64,000 bases of DNA, taken from the NCBI RefSeq assembly GCF_035605935.1, contig NZ_DATNGK010000203.1:1-64000 (forward strand), given 5' to 3'. Shown piece by piece: positions 52,568 through 60,592 of this stretch. The translations under genes and the position numbers were made by a program. The first letter of the stretch is position 1. Every line of letters begins with the position of its first letter. This DNA is from Actinocrinis sp035605935 (GTDB lineage: Bacteria > Actinomycetota > Actinomycetes > Streptomycetales > Catenulisporaceae). The notes beneath the pieces are model-generated. The model worked only from the letters and a program-made list of their open reading frames with translations, did not search any database and was not told where the DNA came from.

Positions 52568-53046
52568 CGCGCTGCTGATCGATCGTCCGCGGACGCGGCC
52601 GGGGACTGCGCCGATTGCGCGGGTCCGGCCGGCCACTTCTGCGAGGCCGCGGTCGGCGGGCGCTCAATCGTCACGGCGACCGTCTTGCCGTTGGCGTGGG
52701 TCACGGTTTCCACCCGCCCCGCCAAGCCGTTGAGCACACGCAGTCCGACGCCGCCGCCCCCGAGCAGGTCGGCCGGGCGCGGGGCCGGTGTGGTGGCGCT
52801 CGTGTCGCTGACCGCGACCGTGAGACACCGCCCGTCGTCGCTCAGCGTCAGATCGAACGGTCCTGGCGCGTGGCGCACCGCGTTGGTGACCAGTTCGCTG
52901 ACCGCCAGCAGCGCGTCATGCAGCACCGACTGCTCCAGCGGCGGGTTGCATCTCGCGAGGAACTCGCGGGCCAGGTCGCGCGCGTGCGTGATGCTCGCCG
53001 CGTTCCCGTCCAGGGAGTGCCGCGTTCGCGCCGCGTCGTCGTTCAT
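52564..53046 (-). CDS. RsbW-type anti-sigma/ATP-binding kinase
   Basis: A 160-residue GHKL ATPase. The N-box is ALLAVSELVTNAVRHAPGPFDL, then VAVSDTSATTP, GGGGVGLRVLNGLAGRVE with the G-box, and a C-terminal Ala/Ser/Gln-rich tail of about 30 residues. Such proteins phosphorylate STAS partners or bind sigma factors; many actinobacterial ones have no known sigma partner. It is convergent with the STAS gene and sits between two STAS genes. Confidence 0.85.
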   Translation of the reverse strand: MNDDAARTRHSLDGNAASITHARDLAREFLARCNPPLEQSVLHDALLAVSELVTNAVRHAPGPFDLTLSDDGRCLTVAVSDTSATTPAPRPADLLGGGGVGLRVLNGLAGRVETVTHANGKTVAVTIERPPTAASQKWPAGPAQSAQSPAASADDRSAAR

Positions 53047-53216
53047 CTCGCATTCACCCCGTCCACGCTAGCGGCTCCGCACTGTTTGCGGTCTCCGCCA
53101 GACTGGCCCTTTCGGGCTTGCTGCCGTGCCCGGTCCACACGGCGCGTGCCCCGTCGCCGTTCAATCTGCAATACGCCGCTAAACCGCCGCATGTCCGCAC
53201 GGTGATCATCTGGTCT

Positions 53217-53564
53217 TCATTCAGACAGCGCCGCCTCGGTGTCGGGGAACACCTCGAGCACGCCGAGCGCGCCGGCCAATTCGATCACCCTGATCAGCGG
53301 GGCGGACGGCGCGGCCAGCCGGAACACCGCGCCCTGCGCCCGCGCGTCCCGGTTCGCCTGCAGGATCGCCAGCAGCCCGGCCGAGTCGCAGAAGGTCACC
53401 TCCGTGGCCTCCAGCACCACGGTGCCGCGCGCCACCAGCGGTAAAAGCACGGCGCGCAGCCGGTTGATCGAGGTGAAGTCCAGTTCCCCGGCGGCCTGCA
53501 CGACCGTGGTGCCGTCGCGCGCGCCGCGCTGGACTCGCACGTCCAAAGGACGGGCCTCGGCCAT
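53217..53564 (-). CDS. STAS-domain anti-anti-sigma factor
   Basis: A 115-residue STAS protein: TTVVQAAGELDFTSINRLRAVLLPL, then TVVLEATEVTFCDSAGLLAILQAN with the Ser in DSAG, ending VIELAGALGVLEVFPDTEAAL. It is encoded upstream of the RsbW-like gene on the same strand with a 170-nt gap, so the two may be separately transcribed. A partner-switching role is inferred. Confidence 0.87.
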   Translation of the reverse strand: MAEARPLDVRVQRGARDGTTVVQAAGELDFTSINRLRAVLLPLVARGTVVLEATEVTFCDSAGLLAILQANRDARAQGAVFRLAAPSAPLIRVIELAGALGVLEVFPDTEAALSE

Positions 53565-53690
53565 GCCGCCTTTCCTCCTTGCCCGAGCTGCCTGGGCTCG
53601 CGGTCCATCGTAGCCAGTGACGCCACTGCGTGTGATCGCAGCGGCACCCGCTTACCCCGCAAACCCGCGCGCAGTCCTACGCTTCGAATC

Positions 53691-55010
53691 GTGAAAGCAG
53701 AGCAGCGATATCTGAACCTGAACGTGTACCTGCGCAACTCCGGTTATCACGAGTCCGCTTGGCGGGTATCGTCCCTCGATCCGGCAGTGGTGCTCGACCC
53801 AGGCCACTACGTCGGTCTCGCTCGCACCGCCGAGCGCGGCGTGCTGGATTCGATCTTCCTGCCGGACAGTCCGGGGGTGGCCGAGTTCCGTTCCGAATAT
53901 CTGCCTGGAGCCGGTCTCGACCCGGTTCAGCTGCTCTCGGCGGTCGCCATGGCCACCGAGCAGATCGGTTTGATTTCTACGGTCTCGACGACGTACAGCT
54001 TCCCGTGGGACGTCGCACGCCGCTTGGCCACACTGGACTTCCTGAGCCACGGCCGGGCCGGGTGGAACATCGTGACCACCGTCGAGCCCGCGGCCGCCGG
54101 GAATTTCGGCGACCAGCCGCACCCGCCGACCGCGGACCGGTACCGGCGCGCCGACGAGTTCGTGGAGGTGGTGCTCAAGCTCTGGGACGCCTGGGACGAC
54201 GACGCGGCGCCGATGTCGAAACAGACCGGCGTGTGGGCGGACCCGGCGAAGCTGCATCCGCCGCGGCACCAGGGCGAGCGCTTCCAGGTCTCCAGCTACC
54301 TGCCTTTCCCCCGCTCCCCGCAAGGGCATCCGTTCCTGACGCAGGCGGGCTCCTCCCCCGACGGCGTGGCGCTGGCCGCCAAGTACGCGGACGCGGTTTT
54401 CACGCCGCAGAGCGATCCGGAAAGCTCCCGCGCCTTTCGCGAGCACCTGCGCGCGCAGGCGGCGGCCGCCGGACGCGACCCCGACCACATCAGGGTGCTG
54501 CCAGGCCTGTCCTTCCTGCTCGGCAGCAGCGACGCCGAGGCCGAAGCGCTCAAGCAGCGCCTTGAGGCGGCCGCGAGCGGCGAGTTCCGCTGGCGTAATC
54601 TGGCGAATCTCGCCGGGCTGGACTACCGCGGCATCGAGCCGGACGAGCCGTTCCCGGTCAGCCTGCTCGATTCCGCGCCGAAGACCAGCTTCGGCGCGTC
54701 GATCTACCAGATGGCCGCGCAGCGCCCGCAGAGTTTCCGCGAGGTGGCGCAGCGCCTTTCCGCGCTGCCCGGCGGTCTCGATTTCACCGGGACCCCGGAG
54801 GCGATGGCCGACCTGATCACAAACTGGTGGCAGGCGGGGGCGTCGGACGGGTTCACTCTCATGCCGAACGTGCTGCCCGACCAGCTCGACCTGTTCGTCG
54901 ACCACGTCGTCCCGATCCTGCAACGCCGCGGCATCGCGCGCACCGAGTACGCCGGCCGTACGTTGCGTGACCATGTGGGCCTGCCGCGCCCGGTGGCAAG
55001 GAGAGAGTGA
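53691..55010 (+). CDS. NtaA/SnaA/DszA-type flavin-dependent monooxygenase
   Basis: A 439-residue bacterial-luciferase-fold enzyme using FMNH2 from a partner reductase. NVYLRNSGYHESAWR, the GLARTAERGVLDSIFLPD segment, ISTVSTTYSFPWDVARRLATLDFLSHGRAGWNIVTT and FTPQSDPESSRAFREHL fit the NtaA/DszA/SnaA group, which oxidise nitrilotriacetate, dibenzothiophene sulfone or similar. No flavin reductase or transporter is adjacent, so the substrate is open. GTG 53691 is used. It overlaps the following GH43 gene by 4 nt, an odd pairing. Confidence 0.9.
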   Translation: MKAEQRYLNLNVYLRNSGYHESAWRVSSLDPAVVLDPGHYVGLARTAERGVLDSIFLPDSPGVAEFRSEYLPGAGLDPVQLLSAVAMATEQIGLISTVSTTYSFPWDVARRLATLDFLSHGRAGWNIVTTVEPAAAGNFGDQPHPPTADRYRRADEFVEVVLKLWDAWDDDAAPMSKQTGVWADPAKLHPPRHQGERFQVSSYLPFPRSPQGHPFLTQAGSSPDGVALAAKYADAVFTPQSDPESSRAFREHLRAQAAAAGRDPDHIRVLPGLSFLLGSSDAEAEALKQRLEAAASGEFRWRNLANLAGLDYRGIEPDEPFPVSLLDSAPKTSFGASIYQMAAQRPQSFREVAQRLSALPGGLDFTGTPEAMADLITNWWQAGASDGFTLMPNVLPDQLDLFVDHVVPILQRRGIARTEYAGRTLRDHVGLPRPVARRE

Positions 55011-56590
55011 CCGCGAAACGGTCTGGTTGCATATCGGGTTCGATTCTATGCTTGCGCCTCGTGCCTTCAGAGAAGATCAAGCGCAGCGACGTCGTCCAGA
55101 CGGCGGCGCCGGCGAATCCCGTGGTCGCTGGGTTCTTTCCGGACCCGAGCGTGTGCCGGGTGGGCGATGACTACTACCTGGCGTGCTCCAGCTTCGAGTA
55201 CTTCCCCGGCCTGCCGATCTTCCACAGCCGGGATCTGGTGCACTGGCGGCAGATCGGCAACGTACTGGACCGGCCGAGCCAGTTGGTCCTGCCGCAGAGC
55301 ACGAACTCATCCGGCGGGATCTACGCCCCGACGCTGCGGCACCACGACGGCCGGTTCCATCTGGTCGTGACGAACGTCAACGGCGGCGGCAATTTACTGG
55401 TGACCGCGACCGATCCGGCGGGCCCCTGGTCCGAGCCGACCATGCTGCCCGGGGTGCCGGGTATCGACCCGGACCTGGCTTGGGACGAGGACGGCGTCTG
55501 CTGGTGCACAGTGGCCGGGGTCGGGCAGGTGCGCCTGGACCTGGAGACCGGGAAGGTCGAGGGTGCGGCGCGCCGGATCTGGTCCGGCACGCCCGGGGCC
55601 AAGGCACCGGAGGCCCCGCACCTCTACCACATCGGCGGCTGGTGGTACCTGATGATCGCCGAGGGCGGCACGGAGCGCGGGCACGGGGTCTCGATCGCCC
55701 GTGGCCCGGCGCCGGACGGACCGTTCGAGCCCTGCCCGGCGAATCCGATCCTCAGCCACCGCAGCACCGATCATCCCATTCAGAACACCGGCCACGCGGA
55801 CCTGGTGCAGGGCCCTGATGGTTCGTGGTGGATGGTGCTGCTAGGGGTGCGCCCGGGCGGCGGCACGCCGGGCTGGCACGTGCTGGGCCGCGAGACCTTC
55901 CTGGCTCCGGTCAGCTGGGTGGACGACTGGCCGGTGGTCGGCGAACTCTCCACCGAGCTGCCAGCCCTGCCCTGGCCGCTGCACCCCACTCCCGCCGAGC
56001 CGGTGCGCGACGACTTCGACGGCGCTGAGCTGCATCCGCGGTGGGTCTCGCTGCGCCACCGGCCGGCCGAGCTGTGCACGACGAGCGAGCGGCCGGGTTG
56101 GCTCACGCTTCGCGCGAGCGGCGGGTCGCTGGACGATTTGAACGTGACGTTCGTCGGCCGTCGGCAGCAGCACTTTGACTGCCGAGTGCGTGCCCTGATC
56201 GACCCCTCCGAGGGCAGCGGCGGGCTCGCGGTGCGCCTGGACGAGCAGCATCACTACGAGATCGAGACGGCTGATGGTGCGGTGCGGGTGATCGCCCGGA
56301 TCGGCCCGCTGCGCAGCGTCGTGGCGCAACGGGAGGTGCCGGCCGGCCCGGTGATCCTCGGCGTCGAGCCGCAGCGGCGCGAGACGCTGCACGACTCGCG
56401 CACCGGACCGGACACCGTGTCGCTCGGCGTCGTCGAGCCCGACGGCAGTTTCACGCCGCTCGCCACGCTGGACGGCAGATACCTGTCGACCGAGGTCGCC
56501 GGCGGTTTCACCGGCCGCGTCATCGGGGTCTATGCCGCGGCCGGCACCGTGCACTTCGACTGGTTCGACTACGAGCCGGTCGAGCGCTGA
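55007..56590 (+). CDS. GH43 family beta-xylosidase/arabinofuranosidase
   Basis: About 527 residues. The five-bladed propeller has the catalytic Asp in GFFPDPSVCR, the second Asp in GIDPDLAWDEDG, and the acid Glu in KAPEAPHLYHIGG. From about residue 340 a C-terminal beta-sandwich domain (DDFDGAELHPRWVSLRH..., FDWFDYEPVER) follows, as in GH43 subfamily enzymes with a lectin-like module. There is no signal peptide, so it acts inside the cell on imported oligosaccharides. GTG 55007 overlaps the monooxygenase stop. GTG 55061, 8 nt after TATGCT, may be the true leaderless start, because the first 18 residues look unlike the family. Confidence 0.9.
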   Translation: MTAKRSGCISGSILCLRLVPSEKIKRSDVVQTAAPANPVVAGFFPDPSVCRVGDDYYLACSSFEYFPGLPIFHSRDLVHWRQIGNVLDRPSQLVLPQSTNSSGGIYAPTLRHHDGRFHLVVTNVNGGGNLLVTATDPAGPWSEPTMLPGVPGIDPDLAWDEDGVCWCTVAGVGQVRLDLETGKVEGAARRIWSGTPGAKAPEAPHLYHIGGWWYLMIAEGGTERGHGVSIARGPAPDGPFEPCPANPILSHRSTDHPIQNTGHADLVQGPDGSWWMVLLGVRPGGGTPGWHVLGRETFLAPVSWVDDWPVVGELSTELPALPWPLHPTPAEPVRDDFDGAELHPRWVSLRHRPAELCTTSERPGWLTLRASGGSLDDLNVTFVGRRQQHFDCRVRALIDPSEGSGGLAVRLDEQHHYEIETADGAVRVIARIGPLRSVVAQREVPAGPVILGVEPQRRETLHDSRTGPDTVSLGVVEPDGSFTPLATLDGRYLSTEVAGGFTGRVIGVYAAAGTVHFDWFDYEPVER

Positions 56591-56594
56591 TCGA

Positions 56595-58034
56595 TCAGCC
56601 TTCGACCTCGGGCCGGTCGGGTTCCGCCCACTTGGTGTGGAACGCCCCCTCGCGGTCAACACGCTGATACGTGTGCGCGCCGAAGAAGTCGCGCTGGCTC
56701 TGGATGAGGGCGGCGGGCAGGCGTTCGGAGCGCAGCGTGTCGTAGTACGCGAGCGCGGCCGTGAACGCCGGAGCCGGAATACCGCGGCGCGCCGCCGAGG
56801 CCACCACCTCCCGCCAGGGGACCTGCGCGTCGGCGATCTCGCCCGCGAAGTGTTCCTCGGCCAGCAGGCTGACCAGGCCGGGGTTGGCAGCATGGGCGGC
56901 GCGGATGCGGTCGAGGAACGCGGCACGGATGATGCAGCCGCCCCGCCAGATCTTCGCCACCGCGCCCAGGTCGATGTCCCAGCCGTATTCGGCGGCGGCG
57001 TCGCGGATCATCGTCCAGCCCTGGTCGTAGGCGATGATCTTGGAGGCGTAGAGGGCCTGCTCGACCTGGTTGGTGAAGCGGTCGGTCTCATGCTCGCGCA
57101 GCGGCTGATGGGTGCCGCCGGGCAGCGGACGGTACGCCGCGCGCAGCTCGGCACGCGAGGAGGCGACGCGGGCGAAGGTGGCCTGCGCGATCCCGGTCAC
57201 CGGGCTGCCCAAGTCCAGCGCGGTCTGCACGGTCCAGCGTCCGGTGCCCTTTTGCTCCGCGGCATCCTTGACGATGTCCACGAACGGCCGGCCGGTGTCG
57301 GGGTCGGTGTGCGCGAGAACCTCGGCGGTGATCTCGATCAGGTACGAATCGAGCCGCCCCTTGTTCCAGGACCGGAAGACCTCGGCGATCTGCGCGGGGC
57401 TCAGTTCGGTGACTTCGCGCAGCAGGTGGTAGGCCTCGGCGATCAGCTGCATGTCGGCGTATTCGATGCCGTTGTGCACCATCTTCACGAAGTGCCCGGC
57501 GCCGTCCGCGCCGATGTGCGTGGCGCACGGGTCGCCGTCCACCTTCGCGCTGATCTTCTCCAGCATCGGGCCGAGCACGGCGTAGGACTCGGTCGAGCCG
57601 CCGGGCATGATGGAGGGCCCGTGCAGGGCGCCCTCCTCGCCGCCGGAGACCCCGGTGCCCACGAAGTGGATGCCGCGTTCGCGCAGCGCGGCCTCGCGGC
57701 GGCGGGTGTCGGCGAAGTGCGCATTGCCGCCGTCGATGATCATGTCGCCCTCGTCCAGCAGCGGGGCGAATTCGTCGATCACCGCGTCGGTCGGCTCCCC
57801 GGCCTTGACCATGACCATCAGCCGGCGGGGACGCTCCAACGCCGCCACGAAGTCCTCCGCAGACTCGGCCGGCACGAACGTGCCCTCGTGTCCGTACTGC
57901 TCGATCAGCGCCCGGGTGCGCGAGGGGGTGCGATTGTGCACCGCGACCGTGTAGCCGTGCCGGGCGAAATTGCGGGCCAGATTCCGGCCCATCACCGCCA
58001 ACCCGGTGACCCCGATCTGCGCCGATGCCTCCAT
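56595..58034 (-). CDS. gnd: 6-phosphogluconate dehydrogenase, decarboxylating
   Basis: A 479-residue enzyme of the oxidative pentose phosphate pathway. The cofactor loop is GVTGLAVMGRNLARNFARHGYTVAVHNRT, which favours NADP. IDGGNAHFADTRRREAAL, GVSGGEEGALHGPSIMPGG, GHFVKMVHNGIEYADMQLIAEAY and the C-terminal SAQRDFFGAHTY-like segment (SQRDFFGAHTYQRVDREGAFHTKW) are diagnostic. It is the long dimeric form. ATG 58034 has AAGGAGG upstream. It is convergent with GH43 with only 4 nt between stops. Confidence 0.96.
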   Translation of the reverse strand: MEASAQIGVTGLAVMGRNLARNFARHGYTVAVHNRTPSRTRALIEQYGHEGTFVPAESAEDFVAALERPRRLMVMVKAGEPTDAVIDEFAPLLDEGDMIIDGGNAHFADTRRREAALRERGIHFVGTGVSGGEEGALHGPSIMPGGSTESYAVLGPMLEKISAKVDGDPCATHIGADGAGHFVKMVHNGIEYADMQLIAEAYHLLREVTELSPAQIAEVFRSWNKGRLDSYLIEITAEVLAHTDPDTGRPFVDIVKDAAEQKGTGRWTVQTALDLGSPVTGIAQATFARVASSRAELRAAYRPLPGGTHQPLREHETDRFTNQVEQALYASKIIAYDQGWTMIRDAAAEYGWDIDLGAVAKIWRGGCIIRAAFLDRIRAAHAANPGLVSLLAEEHFAGEIADAQVPWREVVASAARRGIPAPAFTAALAYYDTLRSERLPAALIQSQRDFFGAHTYQRVDREGAFHTKWAEPDRPEVEG

Positions 58035-58215
58035 GCTGCGCCTCCTTCGTCGGTGTGCTGCTCGACCTTGAGTACGGCTGGACTCCCGGGCCGGTTCGAC
58101 GCCGCCTACCCACCTGCGGGCCGCTCACCGAGTCCTGCGACAGCCGCAGCGACACATGCGACGACAATAGAACAGGTCGGTATCCACAGCGCGGGAGCGG
58201 ATAGGAGCCAGTCGG

Positions 58216-58587
58216 ATGACCAGCGCGAACAGCTCAGCTCAGGGTGATGATGCAAACGGCGCGGCCGAGGTCGTGCCGCTGCGGACCTTTGGCGACCGGT
58301 TGCTCGACGAAGCCCGCGCCGCGGGCTCCGGACGCGCCGCCCGCACGATCATCGCGCTGCCCGGCCTGCGCACCACGCTGCTCGCACTCGCCGCGGGCCG
58401 GGAACTGGCGGAGCATCAGGCGCCGGGTTCCGCCACCATCGCCTGCCTCAGCGGCGAGGCCACGCTCGCGACCGGCGACCGCGAGTGGCGGCTGCGCGCG
58501 GACGACGCGGTAGCCATTCCGCAGGAAAGTCACCGGCTGCTCGCCGAGCGCGACACGCTGGTGCTGCTGACCGTGCGGCTCGACTGA
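58216..58587 (+). CDS. Small cupin-domain protein
   Basis: A 123-residue protein with a single cupin barrel: TTLLALAAGRELAEHQAPGSATIACLSGEATLATGDREWRLRADDAVAIPQESHRLLAERDTLVLLTV. One metal-type His in EHQAPG and another in ESHRLLA are present, but the full cupin metal set (HxHx3-4E) is not seen. It may bind a small ligand or metal. ATG 58216 has AGGAG upstream. No clear partner. Confidence 0.75.
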   Translation: MTSANSSAQGDDANGAAEVVPLRTFGDRLLDEARAAGSGRAARTIIALPGLRTTLLALAAGRELAEHQAPGSATIACLSGEATLATGDREWRLRADDAVAIPQESHRLLAERDTLVLLTVRLD

Positions 58588-58730
58588 GCTGCACTGCCGG
58601 ATCGGGCTGGACTGCGCAATCGGGACGCGGCTTTACGCGCGAGTCGCGGCGTGCTCTACGTCGGCAAGTGCGGTACCTGTCACGATGTCACCAGCACAGG
58701 GGCGACAGCAGGGGATGGAGGCGCGGCGCG

Positions 58731-59900
58731 GTGAGCCTGGCCGGGTTGGCGCTGGTCCTCGCGCTCGGGCTGGCCGGGCCGCTGCTGGCCACTGCGAAGC
58801 GGGCCGGTATCCCGGTCGCTGTCGGCGAGATCGCGGCCGGCGTGGCGGCGGGGCGTACCGGACTGCGCTGGATCGATCCGGGCGAGCCGGTGCTCTCTTT
58901 CCTCGCCTCGGCGGGCTTCGGACTGATCATGCTCGTGGCGGGCAGCCATGTGCCGCTGCGAGATCCGGCGCTGCGCCTGGCTCTGCGCCGCGGCGCGCTG
59001 CTGGCGCTGTTCACCGGGGCGCTCGCGGTGGCCGCGGGTTACGGCGTCGCGGCGCTCTTCGGCACCGGACACGCGCTGCTGTACGCCGTGCTCTTCGCTT
59101 CCAGTTCGGCGGCGCTGATCATGCCGGTGATCGATGAGGCGCAGCTGGATGCGCCGCCGGTGCTCGCCACGATCGTGCACGTGGCTATCGCGGACACCGC
59201 CTGCATCGTGCTGCTGCCGCTCGCCGAGCAGCCGGAACGCGCCGGCCGGGCCGCGCTCGGAGTGCTGGCCGTGCTGGGCGCGGGCGCAGTCCTGCTGTTG
59301 GTCACTCGGGCGGTCGGGCGGCGCGGACTGCTGACTCGGATGCGCAAGCTCAGCCGTCGAATGCACTTCGGGCTCGAGCTTCGGGTGCAGCTGATCACGG
59401 TTTTCGCGCTGGCCGGGTTGGCGCAGCGGCTCGGCGTGTCGGTGATGCTCGCAGGATTCGCCGCCGGGCTCGCGCTCGCGGCGCAGGGCGCGCCGCACCG
59501 GTTGGCCCGCCAGTTGTTCGCGGTCACCGACGGCTTTCTCGGCCCGGTGTTCTTCGTGTGGCTCGGCGCGTCGCTGGACCTGCGTGCTTTGGCCGCACAT
59601 CCGCGGATGATCGCGCTGGCCGGCGTCCTGGCAATGGCGAGCGTCGCGGCTCACGCGGCAGCGGTCCTGCTGCGCCAACCGCTTGCGCTGGCCGTTCTGG
59701 CCGCCGCACAGCTCGGTGTGCCGGTAGCCGCGGTCACCATCGGTTCCACCGCCGGCTTGCTGCGGCCCGCGGAGGGCGGCGCGATCCTCACCGCGGCGTT
59801 GATCACGGTAGCCACGACCGGGTGGGCCGGGGCTCGGGCGCGCCATGAGCCGGATCTCAGTCTGAGCGGCAACCGCGACCAAGTCGCTACCGGCCAGTAA
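58731..59900 (+). CDS. CPA2-type cation/proton antiporter
   Basis: About 389 residues with 12 or 13 membrane helices. The conserved VAVGEIAAGVAAGRTGL opening, SASSAALIMPVIDE-like segment and VMLAGFAAGLAL match monovalent-cation:proton antiporter-2 proteins. The soluble regulatory (TrkA/RCK) domain of KefB/KefC is absent. A role in pH or Na+/K+ balance is likely. GTG 58731 is used with GGAGG 10 nt upstream. Confidence 0.85.
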   Translation: MSLAGLALVLALGLAGPLLATAKRAGIPVAVGEIAAGVAAGRTGLRWIDPGEPVLSFLASAGFGLIMLVAGSHVPLRDPALRLALRRGALLALFTGALAVAAGYGVAALFGTGHALLYAVLFASSSAALIMPVIDEAQLDAPPVLATIVHVAIADTACIVLLPLAEQPERAGRAALGVLAVLGAGAVLLLVTRAVGRRGLLTRMRKLSRRMHFGLELRVQLITVFALAGLAQRLGVSVMLAGFAAGLALAAQGAPHRLARQLFAVTDGFLGPVFFVWLGASLDLRALAAHPRMIALAGVLAMASVAAHAAAVLLRQPLALAVLAAAQLGVPVAAVTIGSTAGLLRPAEGGAILTAALITVATTGWAGARARHEPDLSLSGNRDQVATGQ

Positions 59901-59974
59901 CGCCACCCGAGCGCACTACGTGCCAAACTCCGGTGCGGGGCTTCGGGGACTGCGGGCCAGCTGCGAGGGATGAC

Positions 59975-60439
59975 ATGAGTGGCAATCGGGACATAGACCA
60001 GTCGGAGTGGCAGCGCTGGCAATCGCAGTCGCGGCGCAAGCCGGCAGCGGGTGCGCCACACCCGACAAACAGCGCGTTCTATTTCGTTGGCGTGTTGATC
60101 GCAGACCTGTTCATCGTGGGCATCGCATTCATGGCCGCGATCGGCATCGGATTCCAAAGCTGGAGTGAACCCCAGCAGGTGGCCCAGGGCCTCGCCGCGA
60201 AGCAGGAGGGGCAGGTGCTGACCGGCGCGGCGATTGCGTGCGCGCTTTTGGTACTCGTCGGAGTGTTGGCTTGGACTCGGCGTGCGGTAGTCGCCGCAGC
60301 ATTCCAAGTCATCGTCATCATCACCGTGCTCGTAGTCGCCGGCTCCATGGCAGCCAACTACCACCACATCGCGCAGACCTCAAGCGGCCAGCTACCCGGA
60401 TTTCGCCTACGTATTGACTCGTGTATTGACGCGCGGTAG
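59975..60439 (+). CDS. Small three-helix membrane protein
   Basis: A 154-residue protein. A hydrophilic N-terminus rich in Gln, Ser, Arg and Trp is followed by three membrane helices (FYFVGVLIADLFIVGIAFMAA, LTGAAIACALLVLVGVLAW, AAFQVIVIITVLVVAGSMAA). No family recognised. ATG 59975 follows GAGGGATGAC. Its final codons contain the promoter repeats of the chitinase gene. Confidence 0.65.
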   Translation: MSGNRDIDQSEWQRWQSQSRRKPAAGAPHPTNSAFYFVGVLIADLFIVGIAFMAAIGIGFQSWSEPQQVAQGLAAKQEGQVLTGAAIACALLVLVGVLAWTRRAVVAAAFQVIVIITVLVVAGSMAANYHHIAQTSSGQLPGFRLRIDSCIDAR

Positions 60440-60454
60440 CGGACCGCGTACCGT
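60411..60454 (+). promoter_or_regulatory. Chitinase promoter with GTATTGAC direct repeats
   Basis: GTATTGAC occurs at 60411-60418 and 60423-60430, a 12-nt period. The second copy contains the -35 TTGACG (60426-60431), which is followed after 17 nt by the -10 TACCGT (60449-60454). Direct repeats over the promoter are a known feature of Streptomyces chitinase genes, although the sequence here is different. Confidence 0.55.
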
Positions 60455-60481
60455 CCCACATCTAGTAAGGGAACTTTCCTA

Positions 60482-60513
60482 ACCGTGCGCCGGGTTGCCG
60501 CCCGGCGCACGGT
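60482..60513 (+). terminator. Strong hairpin upstream of the chitinase gene
   Basis: ACCGTGCGCCGGG (60482-60494) pairs perfectly over 13 bp with its complement at 60501-60513; the loop is TTGCCG. No T-run follows. It may terminate the upstream membrane-protein transcript or stabilise the chitinase 5' leader; it lies inside that leader. Confidence 0.55.
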
Positions 60514-60592
60514 GCGCCAATCCCACATCCACACGTTCATCAGCCACACAGCCACGCACCCACCCGTTTTCCCTGGGACGGAGCCCGCAGTC

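Noticed and set aside
55035..55050. GGTTCGATTC, resembling a tRNA T-loop
   Set aside because: The flanks do not form a T-stem and no acceptor or anticodon arm fits within 90 nt.
56532..58247. Plus-strand frame opposite gnd
   Set aside because: gnd on the minus strand is unambiguous; this frame has no recognisable domain.
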